This document shows, piece after piece, positions 41,314 through 48,757 of a stretch of DNA of 49,585 nt. The notes beneath the pieces were generated by a model. That model searched no databases. It worked only from the letters and a program-made list of their open reading frames with translations, and was not told the origin of the DNA. Origin of the DNA: Elusimicrobiaceae bacterium (GTDB lineage: Bacteria > Elusimicrobiota > Elusimicrobia > Elusimicrobiales > Elusimicrobiaceae); NCBI GenBank assembly GCA_016282685.1, contig JAEELM010000046.1:1-49585 (forward strand). Reading direction: 5' to 3'. The position numbers and the translations under genes are program-made. How positions within the stretch are numbered: position 1 is the first letter of the stretch; the number at the start of each line of letters is the position of its first letter.

Positions 41314-42561
41314 ATGCATAAATATACCCGTACCAGTATGATTATAGTGTCCGTGGCAAACGGGCTTCTTTTATTTGGATATGGGCTTTCCCTTCCGTTT
41401 TTTACTATCTATCTCATTTCACAACGAAATTTATCTTCCGCTTTGGCGGGACTCATCATTTCTTTGGCGGGATTGTCACGGTGTGTATCCAGTGCCATTT
41501 CCGGCGAATTAGCAGACGCTTTTGGCCGTAAAAATGTGATGATGTGGGGATTGTTTTCACAAATAATAGCTATGTTTGCGTTGGGATTGTGTATAGAAAC
41601 GCAGGTATCAGTCCCCTGGATGTTAATTTGTTATTTTTTAACCACCTTTTTGGGCGCTTTTTTTCGCCCTGCTGCTAATGCGTGGGTAACCGATAATACT
41701 AATGCACGCAACCGGGTAGAGGCTTTTGGAATAATTCGTATTGGGCTAAATATCGGGTGGGCGTTGGGCCCGGCAGTGGGCGGATTCTTGGTACGTTATT
41801 CGTACAGTGTTGCCTTTTATTTTACGGCTATCTTATATGCCATTACTATTCTGTATCTTTCGCGCTTGGTGCGAGACCGAAAAGTGCTTCACTCCCATAA
41901 ACGCAAACCCAGTTTTGTTTCTACTTTACTGTCGTTAAAAGATACACGATTGGCTAAAATTTGTTTGTACGTGGTAATGATTACGGCGGTTAATTCACAA
42001 TTGGTGGTGGGCCTGTCGGTCCATTGTAAACAATATTTGCATATGCCGGAGTATTTTATCGGATGGTTTTTTACGATTAATGGGCTTGTTGTGGTTTTCT
42101 TGCAGTATTGGGCTACCAAATGGATGAAAAAGATTCGTCTTTCTACGGCCATGTTTTTGGGATGTGCTCTTTATGCAGTCGGTTTTGGATCCGTCGGGTT
42201 TTTTGGCTCATTTATACCCATAGCTTTGGGGGTGTTTTTAGCCGGAGTGGGGGAATTAATTGTTTCACCGGGGGAACAGACATTGGTCTCCAACATTGCC
42301 GCCCGAGAAACACGCGGCCGCTATTTGGGCATGTTAATGGTTTTTTACAATTTCGGTTCTGCGGCAGGGTTTTTGATGGCGGGGGTTTTAAGTGATTTAA
42401 TTGCTCCGCATTATTTACCGGGGCCGTGGTTAATAGTGGGGTTAATTGCATTGTTAGCCGGATATGGCTTTTGGCGAATGCGTTACCGTTTGACAGATAG
42501 CGAAGACGGAAAACAAACCGCCCCAATCCCCATAAAAAAAGATACAATAACCTTAAACTAG
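41314..42561 (+). CDS. Major facilitator superfamily transporter (multidrug-efflux-like)
   Basis: 415 residues with about 12 membrane segments. The loop 2-3 signature is recognisable (GELADAFGRKNVMMWG) and motif-C-like sequence occurs (GIIRIGLNIGWALGPAVGGFLVRY). The closest recognisable type is the DHA1-like drug-efflux group (MdtH-like), but no substrate can be assigned. First gene of an operon with the DUF4321-like gene 19 bases downstream, then a 2-TM protein, maf and trxB. Confidence 0.88.
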   Translation: MHKYTRTSMIIVSVANGLLLFGYGLSLPFFTIYLISQRNLSSALAGLIISLAGLSRCVSSAISGELADAFGRKNVMMWGLFSQIIAMFALGLCIETQVSVPWMLICYFLTTFLGAFFRPAANAWVTDNTNARNRVEAFGIIRIGLNIGWALGPAVGGFLVRYSYSVAFYFTAILYAITILYLSRLVRDRKVLHSHKRKPSFVSTLLSLKDTRLAKICLYVVMITAVNSQLVVGLSVHCKQYLHMPEYFIGWFFTINGLVVVFLQYWATKWMKKIRLSTAMFLGCALYAVGFGSVGFFGSFIPIALGVFLAGVGELIVSPGEQTLVSNIAARETRGRYLGMLMVFYNFGSAAGFLMAGVLSDLIAPHYLPGPWLIVGLIALLAGYGFWRMRYRLTDSEDGKQTAPIPIKKDTITLN

Positions 42562-42580
42562 TATTTAAGAAGGAGAACAT

Positions 42581-42799
42581 ATGCGGGGAATTGTTTTTGC
42601 CGCTTTGACATTAATTGTAGGCGGTTTAATTGGCTTAGGGTTGGAAAAATTAGCGCTACTGATTGGCGGACAAGTTGGTGCGGCCTTAACGCATGTATAT
42701 GGAATTGGAATTCATCCTTTATCGTTTCATTTGAATTGTTGCGGTTTTTTGGGATTAGTGGCCAGCTATTTTATTCTGGAAAAATTTGTGCGTAAATAA
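42581..42799 (+). CDS. Small membrane protein, DUF4321-like
   Basis: 72 residues, AAGAAGGAGAAC upstream. An N-terminal hydrophobic segment (IVFAALTLIVGGLIGLG) and a C-terminal one (GFLGLVASYFILEKF) are linked by GIHPLSFHLNCCG. The pattern of a small two-pass protein with a PLSFxLN-type motif resembles DUF4321, which also tends to sit near maf in Clostridia. Function unknown. Confidence 0.65.
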   Translation: MRGIVFAALTLIVGGLIGLGLEKLALLIGGQVGAALTHVYGIGIHPLSFHLNCCGFLGLVASYFILEKFVRK

Positions 42800-42801
42800 T
42801 T

Positions 42802-43137
42802 ATGAAACAGCCAATAGATCCATTAAATCTTGAGAACTTAATAAACCGAAATGATAGAAATCGGGCATTGCGGGAAGGACTCTATCATTTCCTTGGAGTA
42901 CCAGAAGGATGGATTGGTCGTTTTTTTGTTTTGATTATTGCCGCTATTATGGGAATCATATTGCACATCTTTGCTTACAGGTTCTTGGAAGATCGGCTGG
43001 AAATGGTGGATGAAATTTCCTCTTCTGGAGAGTTCCTTGTATTAGTTTTGACGATATTAGGTTTGTTATTTGGCCTTATTGTTGGAACTATTGTGTGGAA
43101 TCACTGGTTATCTAAGAAAATTACGTGGAAAATTTGA
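42802..43137 (+). CDS. Two-pass membrane protein of unknown function
   Basis: 111 residues. The hydrophilic N-terminus (NLENLINRNDRNRALREGLYHFLGVPEGW) is followed by two membrane segments (FFVLIIAAIMGIILHIFAY and FLVLVLTILGLLFGLIVGTIVW). It starts two bases after the DUF4321-like gene and ends one base before maf, so it is part of the operon. No family recognised. Confidence 0.75.
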   Translation: MKQPIDPLNLENLINRNDRNRALREGLYHFLGVPEGWIGRFFVLIIAAIMGIILHIFAYRFLEDRLEMVDEISSSGEFLVLVLTILGLLFGLIVGTIVWNHWLSKKITWKI

Positions 43138-43138
43138 T

Positions 43139-43702
43139 ATGCAATTAATTTTAGCCTCCAAATCCCCTCGGCGGATTGAACTTCTTAAAAAATTAGGAAT
43201 GAAATTTGATATTATTCCTTCGCAAAGTGCGGAACGTAGTACCAAAAAACGTCCGTCTTCACGGGTGCGCGAATTGGCCCTTCAAAAAGCTTTTGATGTA
43301 GCTAAAAAATACCCCGGTGCGGTTGTGATTGGGGCCGATACGTTAGTGTTTTGTAAAGGTGAAATTATTGGAAAGCCTAAAAACATACAGGATGCCAAAC
43401 GAATCTTAAATAAATTAAACGGTGCCTGGCAAAGCGTTTATACCGGTGTATGTATTTTGCAGCAGAACACCCACAAATTGGTGTACGGTTACGATGTGTC
43501 TTATTGTAAAGCCCGGCATCTTTCACAACAGGAATTGGTTCATTTGGCGGGTAAACATATGGACAAAGCAGGGGCTTATGCCGTGCAAGACAAAGAAGAT
43601 CCCTTTATTGAACGCATTGTGGGGAGTCGTAGCAATGTGGTAGGTTTTCCGGTGGAATTTTTTCAAAGATTATGGAAGGAGTTTTTAATATGCAAAAAGT
43701 AG
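43139..43702 (+). CDS. maf: Maf nucleoside triphosphate pyrophosphatase
   Basis: 187 residues from the ATG giving MQLILASKSPRRIELLKKLG; a longer frame would overlap the 2-TM gene. Family motifs: LASKSPRR, VIGADTLVFCKGEIIGKP, LNKLNGAWQSVYTGV and AGAYAVQDKEDPFIERIVGSRSNVVGFP. Maf enzymes hydrolyse modified or canonical NTPs, cleansing the nucleotide pool and linked to division arrest. It overlaps trxB by 13 bases. Confidence 0.95.
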   Translation: MQLILASKSPRRIELLKKLGMKFDIIPSQSAERSTKKRPSSRVRELALQKAFDVAKKYPGAVVIGADTLVFCKGEIIGKPKNIQDAKRILNKLNGAWQSVYTGVCILQQNTHKLVYGYDVSYCKARHLSQQELVHLAGKHMDKAGAYAVQDKEDPFIERIVGSRSNVVGFPVEFFQRLWKEFLICKK

Positions 43703-44619
43703 ATTTGTTGATTATCGGTGCCGGCCCGGCCGGGTGCAGTGCCGCAATTTATGCGGTGCGTGCAGGTGTGAAACCGTTGGTGGCCGGAGGTGCTATTCCT
43801 GGAGGGCAGTTGTTGCAAACCTCTGAGTTGGAAAATTATGCCGGTTTTGTAAATCCCGTAGGCGGTTATGAACTTATCGACAATATGCATAAACAATGCA
43901 AGCGCTTGGGAGTACAATTTACTACAGATGAAATTGCCAAAATTGAAGGAAATAAAACACCCTTTACAGTTACTACTACCGATGGTAAACAATATGAGGC
44001 AACCGCTATTGTGATTGCAACCGGTGCTAAGGCGCGTTGGTTGGGGTTAGCCGAAGATGAAAAATTCAAAGGGAAAGGTCTTTCTGCCTGTGCTACATGT
44101 GACGGATTTTTTATGCGTGGCAAAACAGTTTGTGTGGTAGGTGGGGGAAATACAGCTTTTGAAGATGCTCTGTTCTTGTCTCAATTTTGTCCGCAAGTAT
44201 ATTTGATTCACCGACGGGATGCATTTCGTGCAGACCAGGTAACTGTGGAACAGGTAAAGAATAATGCAAAAATCAAAATGGTGCTCAATAGCGTTCCGGT
44301 TAAATTATTGGGGACAGATCTTTTGGAAGGAATCCGTGTAAAAAATGTCAAAACGCAAGAAGAAACGGATATTGCGTGTTCGGGTGTATTTGTAGCAATT
44401 GGTGCAGATCCGCAAACCTCTTTCCTGCAATCTTCTCATGTCGCTTTGGCTGATAATGGACTTGTATTGGCTGACGATAAAACACATACTACCATTGATG
44501 GAATTTTTGCGGCGGGGGATTGTTCTGATAAATATTTTCGCCAAGCTATCATTGCGGCCGGTAACGGTGCTAAAGCCGGAATTGAGGCAGCGGCTTTTGT
44601 TAATTTGAACCGCGATTAA
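43690..44619 (+). CDS. trxB: Thioredoxin reductase
   Basis: 309 residues from the ATG preceded by GGAAGGAGTTTTTAAT. FAD-binding LLIIGAGPAGCSAAIYAVRAG, redox-active CATC (SACATCDGFF), NADPH-binding VCVVGGGNTAFEDALFLS and the C-terminal FAD motif GIFAAGDCSDKYFRQAIIAAGNGAKAG are all intact. It reduces thioredoxin with NADPH in the cytoplasm. Last gene of the MFS-maf-trxB operon; a terminator follows. Confidence 0.96.
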   Translation: MQKVDLLIIGAGPAGCSAAIYAVRAGVKPLVAGGAIPGGQLLQTSELENYAGFVNPVGGYELIDNMHKQCKRLGVQFTTDEIAKIEGNKTPFTVTTTDGKQYEATAIVIATGAKARWLGLAEDEKFKGKGLSACATCDGFFMRGKTVCVVGGGNTAFEDALFLSQFCPQVYLIHRRDAFRADQVTVEQVKNNAKIKMVLNSVPVKLLGTDLLEGIRVKNVKTQEETDIACSGVFVAIGADPQTSFLQSSHVALADNGLVLADDKTHTTIDGIFAAGDCSDKYFRQAIIAAGNGAKAGIEAAAFVNLNRD

Positions 44620-44658
44620 CAAAAGGTTTATATACGCAATTGTTTCTGTTTTATTGTG

Positions 44659-44689
44659 TCACTCATCTTAAAAGGGATGAGTGATTTTT
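44659..44689 (+). terminator. Terminator of the MFS-maf-trxB operon
   Basis: TCACTCATC/GATGAGTGA, loop TTAAAAGG, followed by TTTTTC. Confidence 0.88.
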
Positions 44690-44715
44690 CTTTACCGACG
44701 AAAAATAGTAGCGGA

Positions 44716-44806
44716 GGGACCAAAAGGCCTAGAAAGGAAGTAGGTCCAAAAAAAGATATAAATGGGTCCAAAGGCCCTCGTATTTCTTCTAATTCCTTGG
44801 TATGAT
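44716..44806 (+). promoter_or_regulatory. Promoter of the 84-residue secreted protein gene with three GGTCCAAA-type elements
   Basis: Three copies lie in tandem: GGGACCAAAAGGCCT (44716-44730), AGGTCCAAAAAAAG (44742-44755) and GGGTCCAAAGGCCC (44764-44777). The last abuts the -35 position (TCGTAT, 44778-44783), followed by a 17-base spacer and TATGAT (44801-44806, TGG extension). The weak -35 suits an activator-dependent promoter. The best copy differs by one base from the element at 22527. Confidence 0.6.
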
Positions 44807-44851
44807 AATAATAGAAGGAAATAGTAAATTGAGTTACCAAAGGAGAAAAAT

Positions 44852-45106
44852 ATGAAAAAAAGATTAGTCTTACTGTTCGCGGTGTTCATGATCGGAACCG
44901 CTTCTGCTTTTGCACAAAGCAGTTCTAATACATTAGAAATGAAAGTGACGGATGGCGTATCTAAAGTTTTTTCTGTAGTAATAGAAGGAGTAGCCAGTGT
45001 CGGGCAATCAATCGCAAGCGGGTTGCAGAGCCTGGGCATCGGTGAATATGGTAACGAAGCTACTCAATCTGTACAAGCCGTTTCCCAAAATACGCAAGCC
45101 AAATAA
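44852..45106 (+). CDS. Small secreted protein, function unknown
   Basis: 84 residues. The signal peptide MKKRLVLLFAVFMIGTASAFAQ leaves a mature chain of about 63 residues, amphipathic in the middle (SKVFSVVIEGVASVGQSIASGLQSLG) with a Gln/Ser/Asn-rich end; no Cys. AAAGGAGAAAAAT precedes the ATG. Monocistronic with its own terminator. A membrane-interacting or assembling peptide is conceivable, but no family is recognised. Confidence 0.75.
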   Translation: MKKRLVLLFAVFMIGTASAFAQSSSNTLEMKVTDGVSKVFSVVIEGVASVGQSIASGLQSLGIGEYGNEATQSVQAVSQNTQAK

Positions 45107-45178
45107 CGTGATATTTTAAAATTAACAAAACAGAAAAGCAATTTACTCCTGCAATTCAATTACTATTTCTTACTAATA

Positions 45179-45208
45179 AAATACCCCGGATAAAAATCCG
45201 GGGTATTT
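45179..45208. terminator. Bidirectional terminator between the secreted protein gene and the dipeptidase gene
   Basis: AATACCCCGGAT/ATCCGGGGTATT with loop AAAA. Confidence 0.9.
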
Positions 45209-45825
45209 TAATTTTCCGGGAGAATATTCAAAATGGGTTTATTTCTCCAGCCCTTTTTGTCAAAATGCCACCACTCCGTTCGGGTAAAAGAAAAACCTGC
45301 CTTTTTCATGATTTCTTTCAATGTTTCACGGCGCTGTAAAATAGGATCAGATAAATCCAAATCATAATAATCCATATTGGCACGAGTTGTAAAATTATCA
45401 AAATCCGTTGGCATTTCCAAAGGTTTTCCGTTAAAATCGCAAGGAGTTAAATCTATGGCCATACCACGGCTATGGCGAGAACCTTTTTTAGGAGAGGCCA
45501 CGTAACTGGGATTAGGGAACGCTTCCCATAATTTTTCTTGGGCTGTCGGCGGCCGGTAGCAATCCCATAAACAGAATGTAAAAGGTTCTTTTTCTTGAGC
45601 GGCTAAGGCAACCGCTTTTTGAAGGCCTTGTACGGCTTCTTTACGCAAATAACAATGGGTAAAATCATAAATTTTTTTTCCGGTAAAATTATTTTGCGTT
45701 GCATACCGCAAATTTACGAAAACGGGTAAATCTTCAACAGTTTGTACATCTATCAGCGGGTTTTTGCCGGAGGAAGCCGCACAGAGAAAAATAGAAAATA
45801 AAAAAATTCGCAGCACTTTATACAT
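45208..45825 (-). CDS. D-alanyl-D-alanine dipeptidase (VanX/DdpX family)
   Basis: 205 residues from the ATG that starts a signal peptide (MYKVLRIFLFSIFLCAASSG). Zinc and catalytic motifs are intact: SRHSRGMAIDLT (SxHxxGxAxD) and TEWWHFD (ExWWH), plus the substrate-side WDCYRPPTAQEKLW. It cleaves D-Ala-D-Ala, presumably in the periplasm for peptidoglycan recycling; no vanHA-type genes are adjacent, so resistance is not implied. A longer frame to 45864 would include its own promoter. Divergent from era, with only 47 bases between the start codons. Confidence 0.93.
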   Translation of the reverse strand: MYKVLRIFLFSIFLCAASSGKNPLIDVQTVEDLPVFVNLRYATQNNFTGKKIYDFTHCYLRKEAVQGLQKAVALAAQEKEPFTFCLWDCYRPPTAQEKLWEAFPNPSYVASPKKGSRHSRGMAIDLTPCDFNGKPLEMPTDFDNFTTRANMDYYDLDLSDPILQRRETLKEIMKKAGFSFTRTEWWHFDKKGWRNKPILNILPEN

Positions 45826-45831
45826 ACTTTT

Positions 45832-45840
45832 AGTATAACA
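45832..45840 (-). promoter_or_regulatory. Extended -10 of the dipeptidase gene, abutting the start codon
   Basis: Minus-strand TGT-TATACT ends six bases before the ATG; no Shine-Dalgarno. Confidence 0.6.
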
Positions 45841-45859
45841 CTTTCTAAGCAAAAATAAG

Positions 45860-45865
45860 TACAAT
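45860..45865 (+). promoter_or_regulatory. -10 box of era, abutting the start codon
   Basis: TACAAT ends seven bases before the ATG; no Shine-Dalgarno. It shares a 47-base divergent region with the dipeptidase promoter. Confidence 0.6.
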
Positions 45866-45872
45866 ACTAAAT

Positions 45873-46784
45873 ATGGACGAACATCATTTTAAAAGCGGTT
45901 TTGCTGTTTTAGCCGGCCTTCCTAACGCAGGGAAATCTACATTGCTTAATCAACTGGCCGGTGGTCTTTTATCTGCTGTTACCAACAAACCTCAAACAAC
46001 GCGCCAAAATATTTTGGCTATTAGCGAAGGGAAAGATTATCAAATTGTATTTGTGGATACTCCCGGTTTTTTAAAGCCTCAATATAAGCTGCAGCAAACC
46101 ATGGCAGATTGTGTGAACCGCGCTGTAAACGAAGAAGCAGATGTTGTTCTTTTTCTGGTAGACGTAACGGCCGATTTTTCTTTTAATGCGAAGTTAATAG
46201 AAAAATTAAAAAGTGTATTTTGTCCGATTTTCCTTGTTTTAAATAAGATAGATTTGATAAAAGACAAATCAATTTTAGATTCCCTGGAAGAACGGGTAAA
46301 AGCGGAACTGAAAATTACGCAGACATTCCGTATTTCGGCCTCTAAAAAGCAAGGAACGGAAAATTTATTGAAAGCCGTAGCACAAACGTTGCCTTTTTCT
46401 CCGGCCTATTTTCCCAAAGGGCAATGGACAGATCGCTTTGAACGGTTTTACGTGGCGGAATTTATTCGGGAACAAATTTTCTTACTTTATCAAAAAGAAA
46501 TTCCCTATAGTACATATGTAGAAATTGAAAAATTTACCGAGGATTTAGGTGCTAAAAATTTTATTCGGGCCAATATTCATGTTGAGCGCGAGAGCCAAAA
46601 ACCGATTCTAATTGGTAAAGGCGGAGCCATGATTGCCAAATTGCGCCAGTGCAGTCAAAAGCGCATAGAAGAATTTTTAGGTAAAAAATATCGCGTGGAA
46701 CTTAATGTCGTGGTTTCTCCAAATTGGCGCAATGATACGTCAAAATTAGAGCAATTCGGTTACATCCAAAGGGATGAACAATAA
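45873..46784 (+). CDS. era: GTPase Era
   Basis: 303 residues. G1 AGLPNAGKSTLLNQL, G2 TTRQN, G3 VDTPGFLKP, G4 LNKIDLI and the C-terminal KH domain with ERESQKPILIGKGGAMIAKLR. Era binds the 3' end of 16S rRNA and assists 30S maturation. Length is normal. It is convergent with serC (stop codons meet) with no clear terminator between. Confidence 0.96.
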   Translation: MDEHHFKSGFAVLAGLPNAGKSTLLNQLAGGLLSAVTNKPQTTRQNILAISEGKDYQIVFVDTPGFLKPQYKLQQTMADCVNRAVNEEADVVLFLVDVTADFSFNAKLIEKLKSVFCPIFLVLNKIDLIKDKSILDSLEERVKAELKITQTFRISASKKQGTENLLKAVAQTLPFSPAYFPKGQWTDRFERFYVAEFIREQIFLLYQKEIPYSTYVEIEKFTEDLGAKNFIRANIHVERESQKPILIGKGGAMIAKLRQCSQKRIEEFLGKKYRVELNVVVSPNWRNDTSKLEQFGYIQRDEQ

Positions 46785-47939
46785 TTAGTGTATTTGATTT
46801 TTTAACTGCTGCGCAATTTCATCTAGCGCGGCAGTTAATTTTTTATATTCTTCTATTCCTTTCTCATCTACAAACGGGAAGCACGCTATTCTAAGTGAAT
46901 TTTGGGAAACTGTACGGTACTTTTTAAGCCCGTCTTGTAAATGAAGTATTCCCGTGGCAGCGAGTGCTTCATTGATTTGCTTGTCTTGAATTTGTGGATG
47001 GGTAATTTTCATTGTCAGTGTAGTAAAAGAACGGTATTTTTCTTCCGCCACGAGGGGAGTAATCCAGTCCGTTTGTTGCGCCCAGTGAACCAAATAATTG
47101 GCATGCGTTTTGCACAAATTTTCCATTTCTTTAAGTCCTCCGTTCGCTAACATCCAGCGGGCGGCTTCATTGGCCATCCAAATGTTGATGGTAGAGGGAG
47201 TATTAAGCGTTTGGTGCTTTTGTTGGGCAAATTCAAGGGCTTTGGTTAAATCGAGAAAAAAGGGAATGCTTCGTTTTTGCACCATGTCTTGGGCACGTTG
47301 TACCGCTTTGGGACTCAAAATAAGTGCGCATGTGCCTCCACCTGCCGCAAAACATTTTTGGAGGCCAAAAAGTTGTATGTCATAAGCCTGTGGAGGTAAT
47401 ACACGACCTCCGGCACAAGAAGTAGTGTCCCAGGCTACTAATGTGTTTTTACTTCGTTTTTGCCAAACTTCTTGTAAATAGTCATCAGGTAATTGTACGC
47501 CGGTAGAAGTTTCATTGGGGGTTAAAATTACCAAGTCGGCTGTTGTATCCGGTAAAGTTTGGGGAATGAAATCTACATCTAAAAAATGAGTATTAATGCC
47601 GGGGATGCGTGTTGCCAATTGTTGGCACCAAAGACGGCTGAAGGCTCCCATGTTCAACCCGCTGACATTTTTATCTGTCAAACTCCACAGCACTGCGTCC
47701 ATAGCGGGCGTTGCTCCTCCCGGGAAAAACATCACAGTATAATCTTGCGGTATTTGGAGTAAATCACGCAGGTGGTCTTCCGTTTCTTTGTATAACCCGT
47801 TGTAGGAAATATCCGCGGCCCTATGGCTTCGTTCAAAGAGCGTTTTAAATAATTCGCTTTGGCGCACGCTTGCAAGCCCTTGGGCAGGGCCACAGGCAAA
47901 CGTGACGGAAGGCAACTTGTGCGGATCTAATTGAATCAT
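46785..47939 (-). CDS. serC: Phosphoserine aminotransferase (SerC, class V)
   Basis: 384 residues. The opening VTFACGPAQGLASV (GPA), SHRAADISYNGLYKETEDHLRDLLQIPQDYTVMFFPGGATPAMDAV and the PLP-lysine segment LFGLQKCFAAGGGTCALILS are typical of the mycobacterial-type SerC branch. It converts 3-phosphohydroxypyruvate and glutamate to phosphoserine, the second step of serine synthesis. Confident about class V/SerC-like; another class V activity is possible because serA/serB are not adjacent. -10 TACAAT lies eight bases before the ATG. Confidence 0.85.
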   Translation of the reverse strand: MIQLDPHKLPSVTFACGPAQGLASVRQSELFKTLFERSHRAADISYNGLYKETEDHLRDLLQIPQDYTVMFFPGGATPAMDAVLWSLTDKNVSGLNMGAFSRLWCQQLATRIPGINTHFLDVDFIPQTLPDTTADLVILTPNETSTGVQLPDDYLQEVWQKRSKNTLVAWDTTSCAGGRVLPPQAYDIQLFGLQKCFAAGGGTCALILSPKAVQRAQDMVQKRSIPFFLDLTKALEFAQQKHQTLNTPSTINIWMANEAARWMLANGGLKEMENLCKTHANYLVHWAQQTDWITPLVAEEKYRSFTTLTMKITHPQIQDKQINEALAATGILHLQDGLKKYRTVSQNSLRIACFPFVDEKGIEEYKKLTAALDEIAQQLKNQIH

Positions 47940-47947
47940 ATGTATAT

Positions 47948-47953
47948 ATTGTA
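47948..47953 (-). promoter_or_regulatory. -10 box of serC, close to the start codon
   Basis: Minus-strand TACAAT ends eight bases before the ATG; no Shine-Dalgarno. Confidence 0.5.
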
Positions 47954-47989
47954 CAAAAAGTGGAGTAAGACACGTGAAATGTTAAAAAA

Positions 47990-47998
47990 TGCTAAAAT
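47990..47998 (+). promoter_or_regulatory. Extended -10 promoter of the NifU-like/GGGtGRT operon
   Basis: TGC-TAAAAT, with transcription expected near 48005 and a leader of about 35 bases holding AAGAGGAG. Confidence 0.5.
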
Positions 47999-48039
47999 AC
48001 ATAGGTAATGATTTATTTTGTAAAGAGGAGACTTATTTC

Positions 48040-48741
48040 ATGAGTTGCGAAAAATGCACCCCTGAAGTTGCAAAGATGTGCGCTGTTTGCAAAGGCGCTA
48101 AACATCAACCGGCCCCTATTCCCGAAGAAGGAAAATGGGTCAAAGCCAAACAAATTACCGATATTAGCGGTCTTACCCATGGGGTAGGCTGGTGTGCCCC
48201 TCAACAGGGTGCCTGTAAATTAACGCTCAACGTTAAAAACGGTGTAATTAAAGAAGCGTTAGTAGAAACGTTGGGTTGTTCCGGTATGACGCACTCTGCT
48301 GCCATGGCCGCAGAAATCTTACCCGGGAAAACTATTTTAGAAGCCTTAAATTCCGACCTGGTTTGTGATGCTATCAATACCGCTATGCGCGAACTGTTTT
48401 TACAAATTGTCTACGGTCGTACTCAAAGTGCTTTTTCTGATGACGGATTACCTATTGGTGCCGGTATGGAAGACTTGGGGAAAGGTCACCGCAGCCAAAT
48501 AGGGACCATGTACGGTACGGAAGCCAAAGGGCCCCGCTATTTGGAAATGGCTGAAGGATACGTATTAAAAATCGGTTTGGATAAAAACAACGAAATCATT
48601 GGTTACCAATTCGTGAACTTAGGTAAAATGATGGACGCAATCAAAAAGGGTGAAAATCCGAAAGATGCGTACGAGAAAAATATCAATAAATACGGCCGCT
48701 TTGATGAAGCTGTCAAAGTAATTGATCCGCGTAAAGAGTAA
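48040..48741 (+). CDS. NifU-like iron-sulfur cluster scaffold family protein
   Basis: 233 residues from the ATG preceded by AAGAGGAGACTTATTTC. The N-terminal Cys-rich lead is MSCEKCTPEVAKMCAVCKG; the NifU/IscU-like region follows with KLTLNVKNGVIKEALVETLGCSGMTHSAAMAAEILPGKTILEAL and SDLVCDAI. Further conserved-looking Cys in GWCAPQQGACK. It belongs to the Fe-S scaffold-like proteins that pair with GGGtGRT proteins in anaerobes. Cluster assembly is family inference, and the true function of this pair is not established. The next gene starts 16 bases downstream. Confidence 0.85.
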   Translation: MSCEKCTPEVAKMCAVCKGAKHQPAPIPEEGKWVKAKQITDISGLTHGVGWCAPQQGACKLTLNVKNGVIKEALVETLGCSGMTHSAAMAAEILPGKTILEALNSDLVCDAINTAMRELFLQIVYGRTQSAFSDDGLPIGAGMEDLGKGHRSQIGTMYGTEAKGPRYLEMAEGYVLKIGLDKNNEIIGYQFVNLGKMMDAIKKGENPKDAYEKNINKYGRFDEAVKVIDPRKE

Positions 48742-48757
48742 TCCAAGGAGAAAATAT

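Noticed and set aside
44690-44806. Riboswitch or structured RNA before the small secreted protein gene
   Set aside because: The repeats lie upstream of the predicted transcription start and share fixed promoter geometry with another locus, so DNA binding sites fit better.
45208-45825. VanX-type glycopeptide resistance locus
   Set aside because: Only the dipeptidase is present, with a signal peptide and no vanH/vanA/vanRS-like neighbours; peptidoglycan recycling is the simpler reading.
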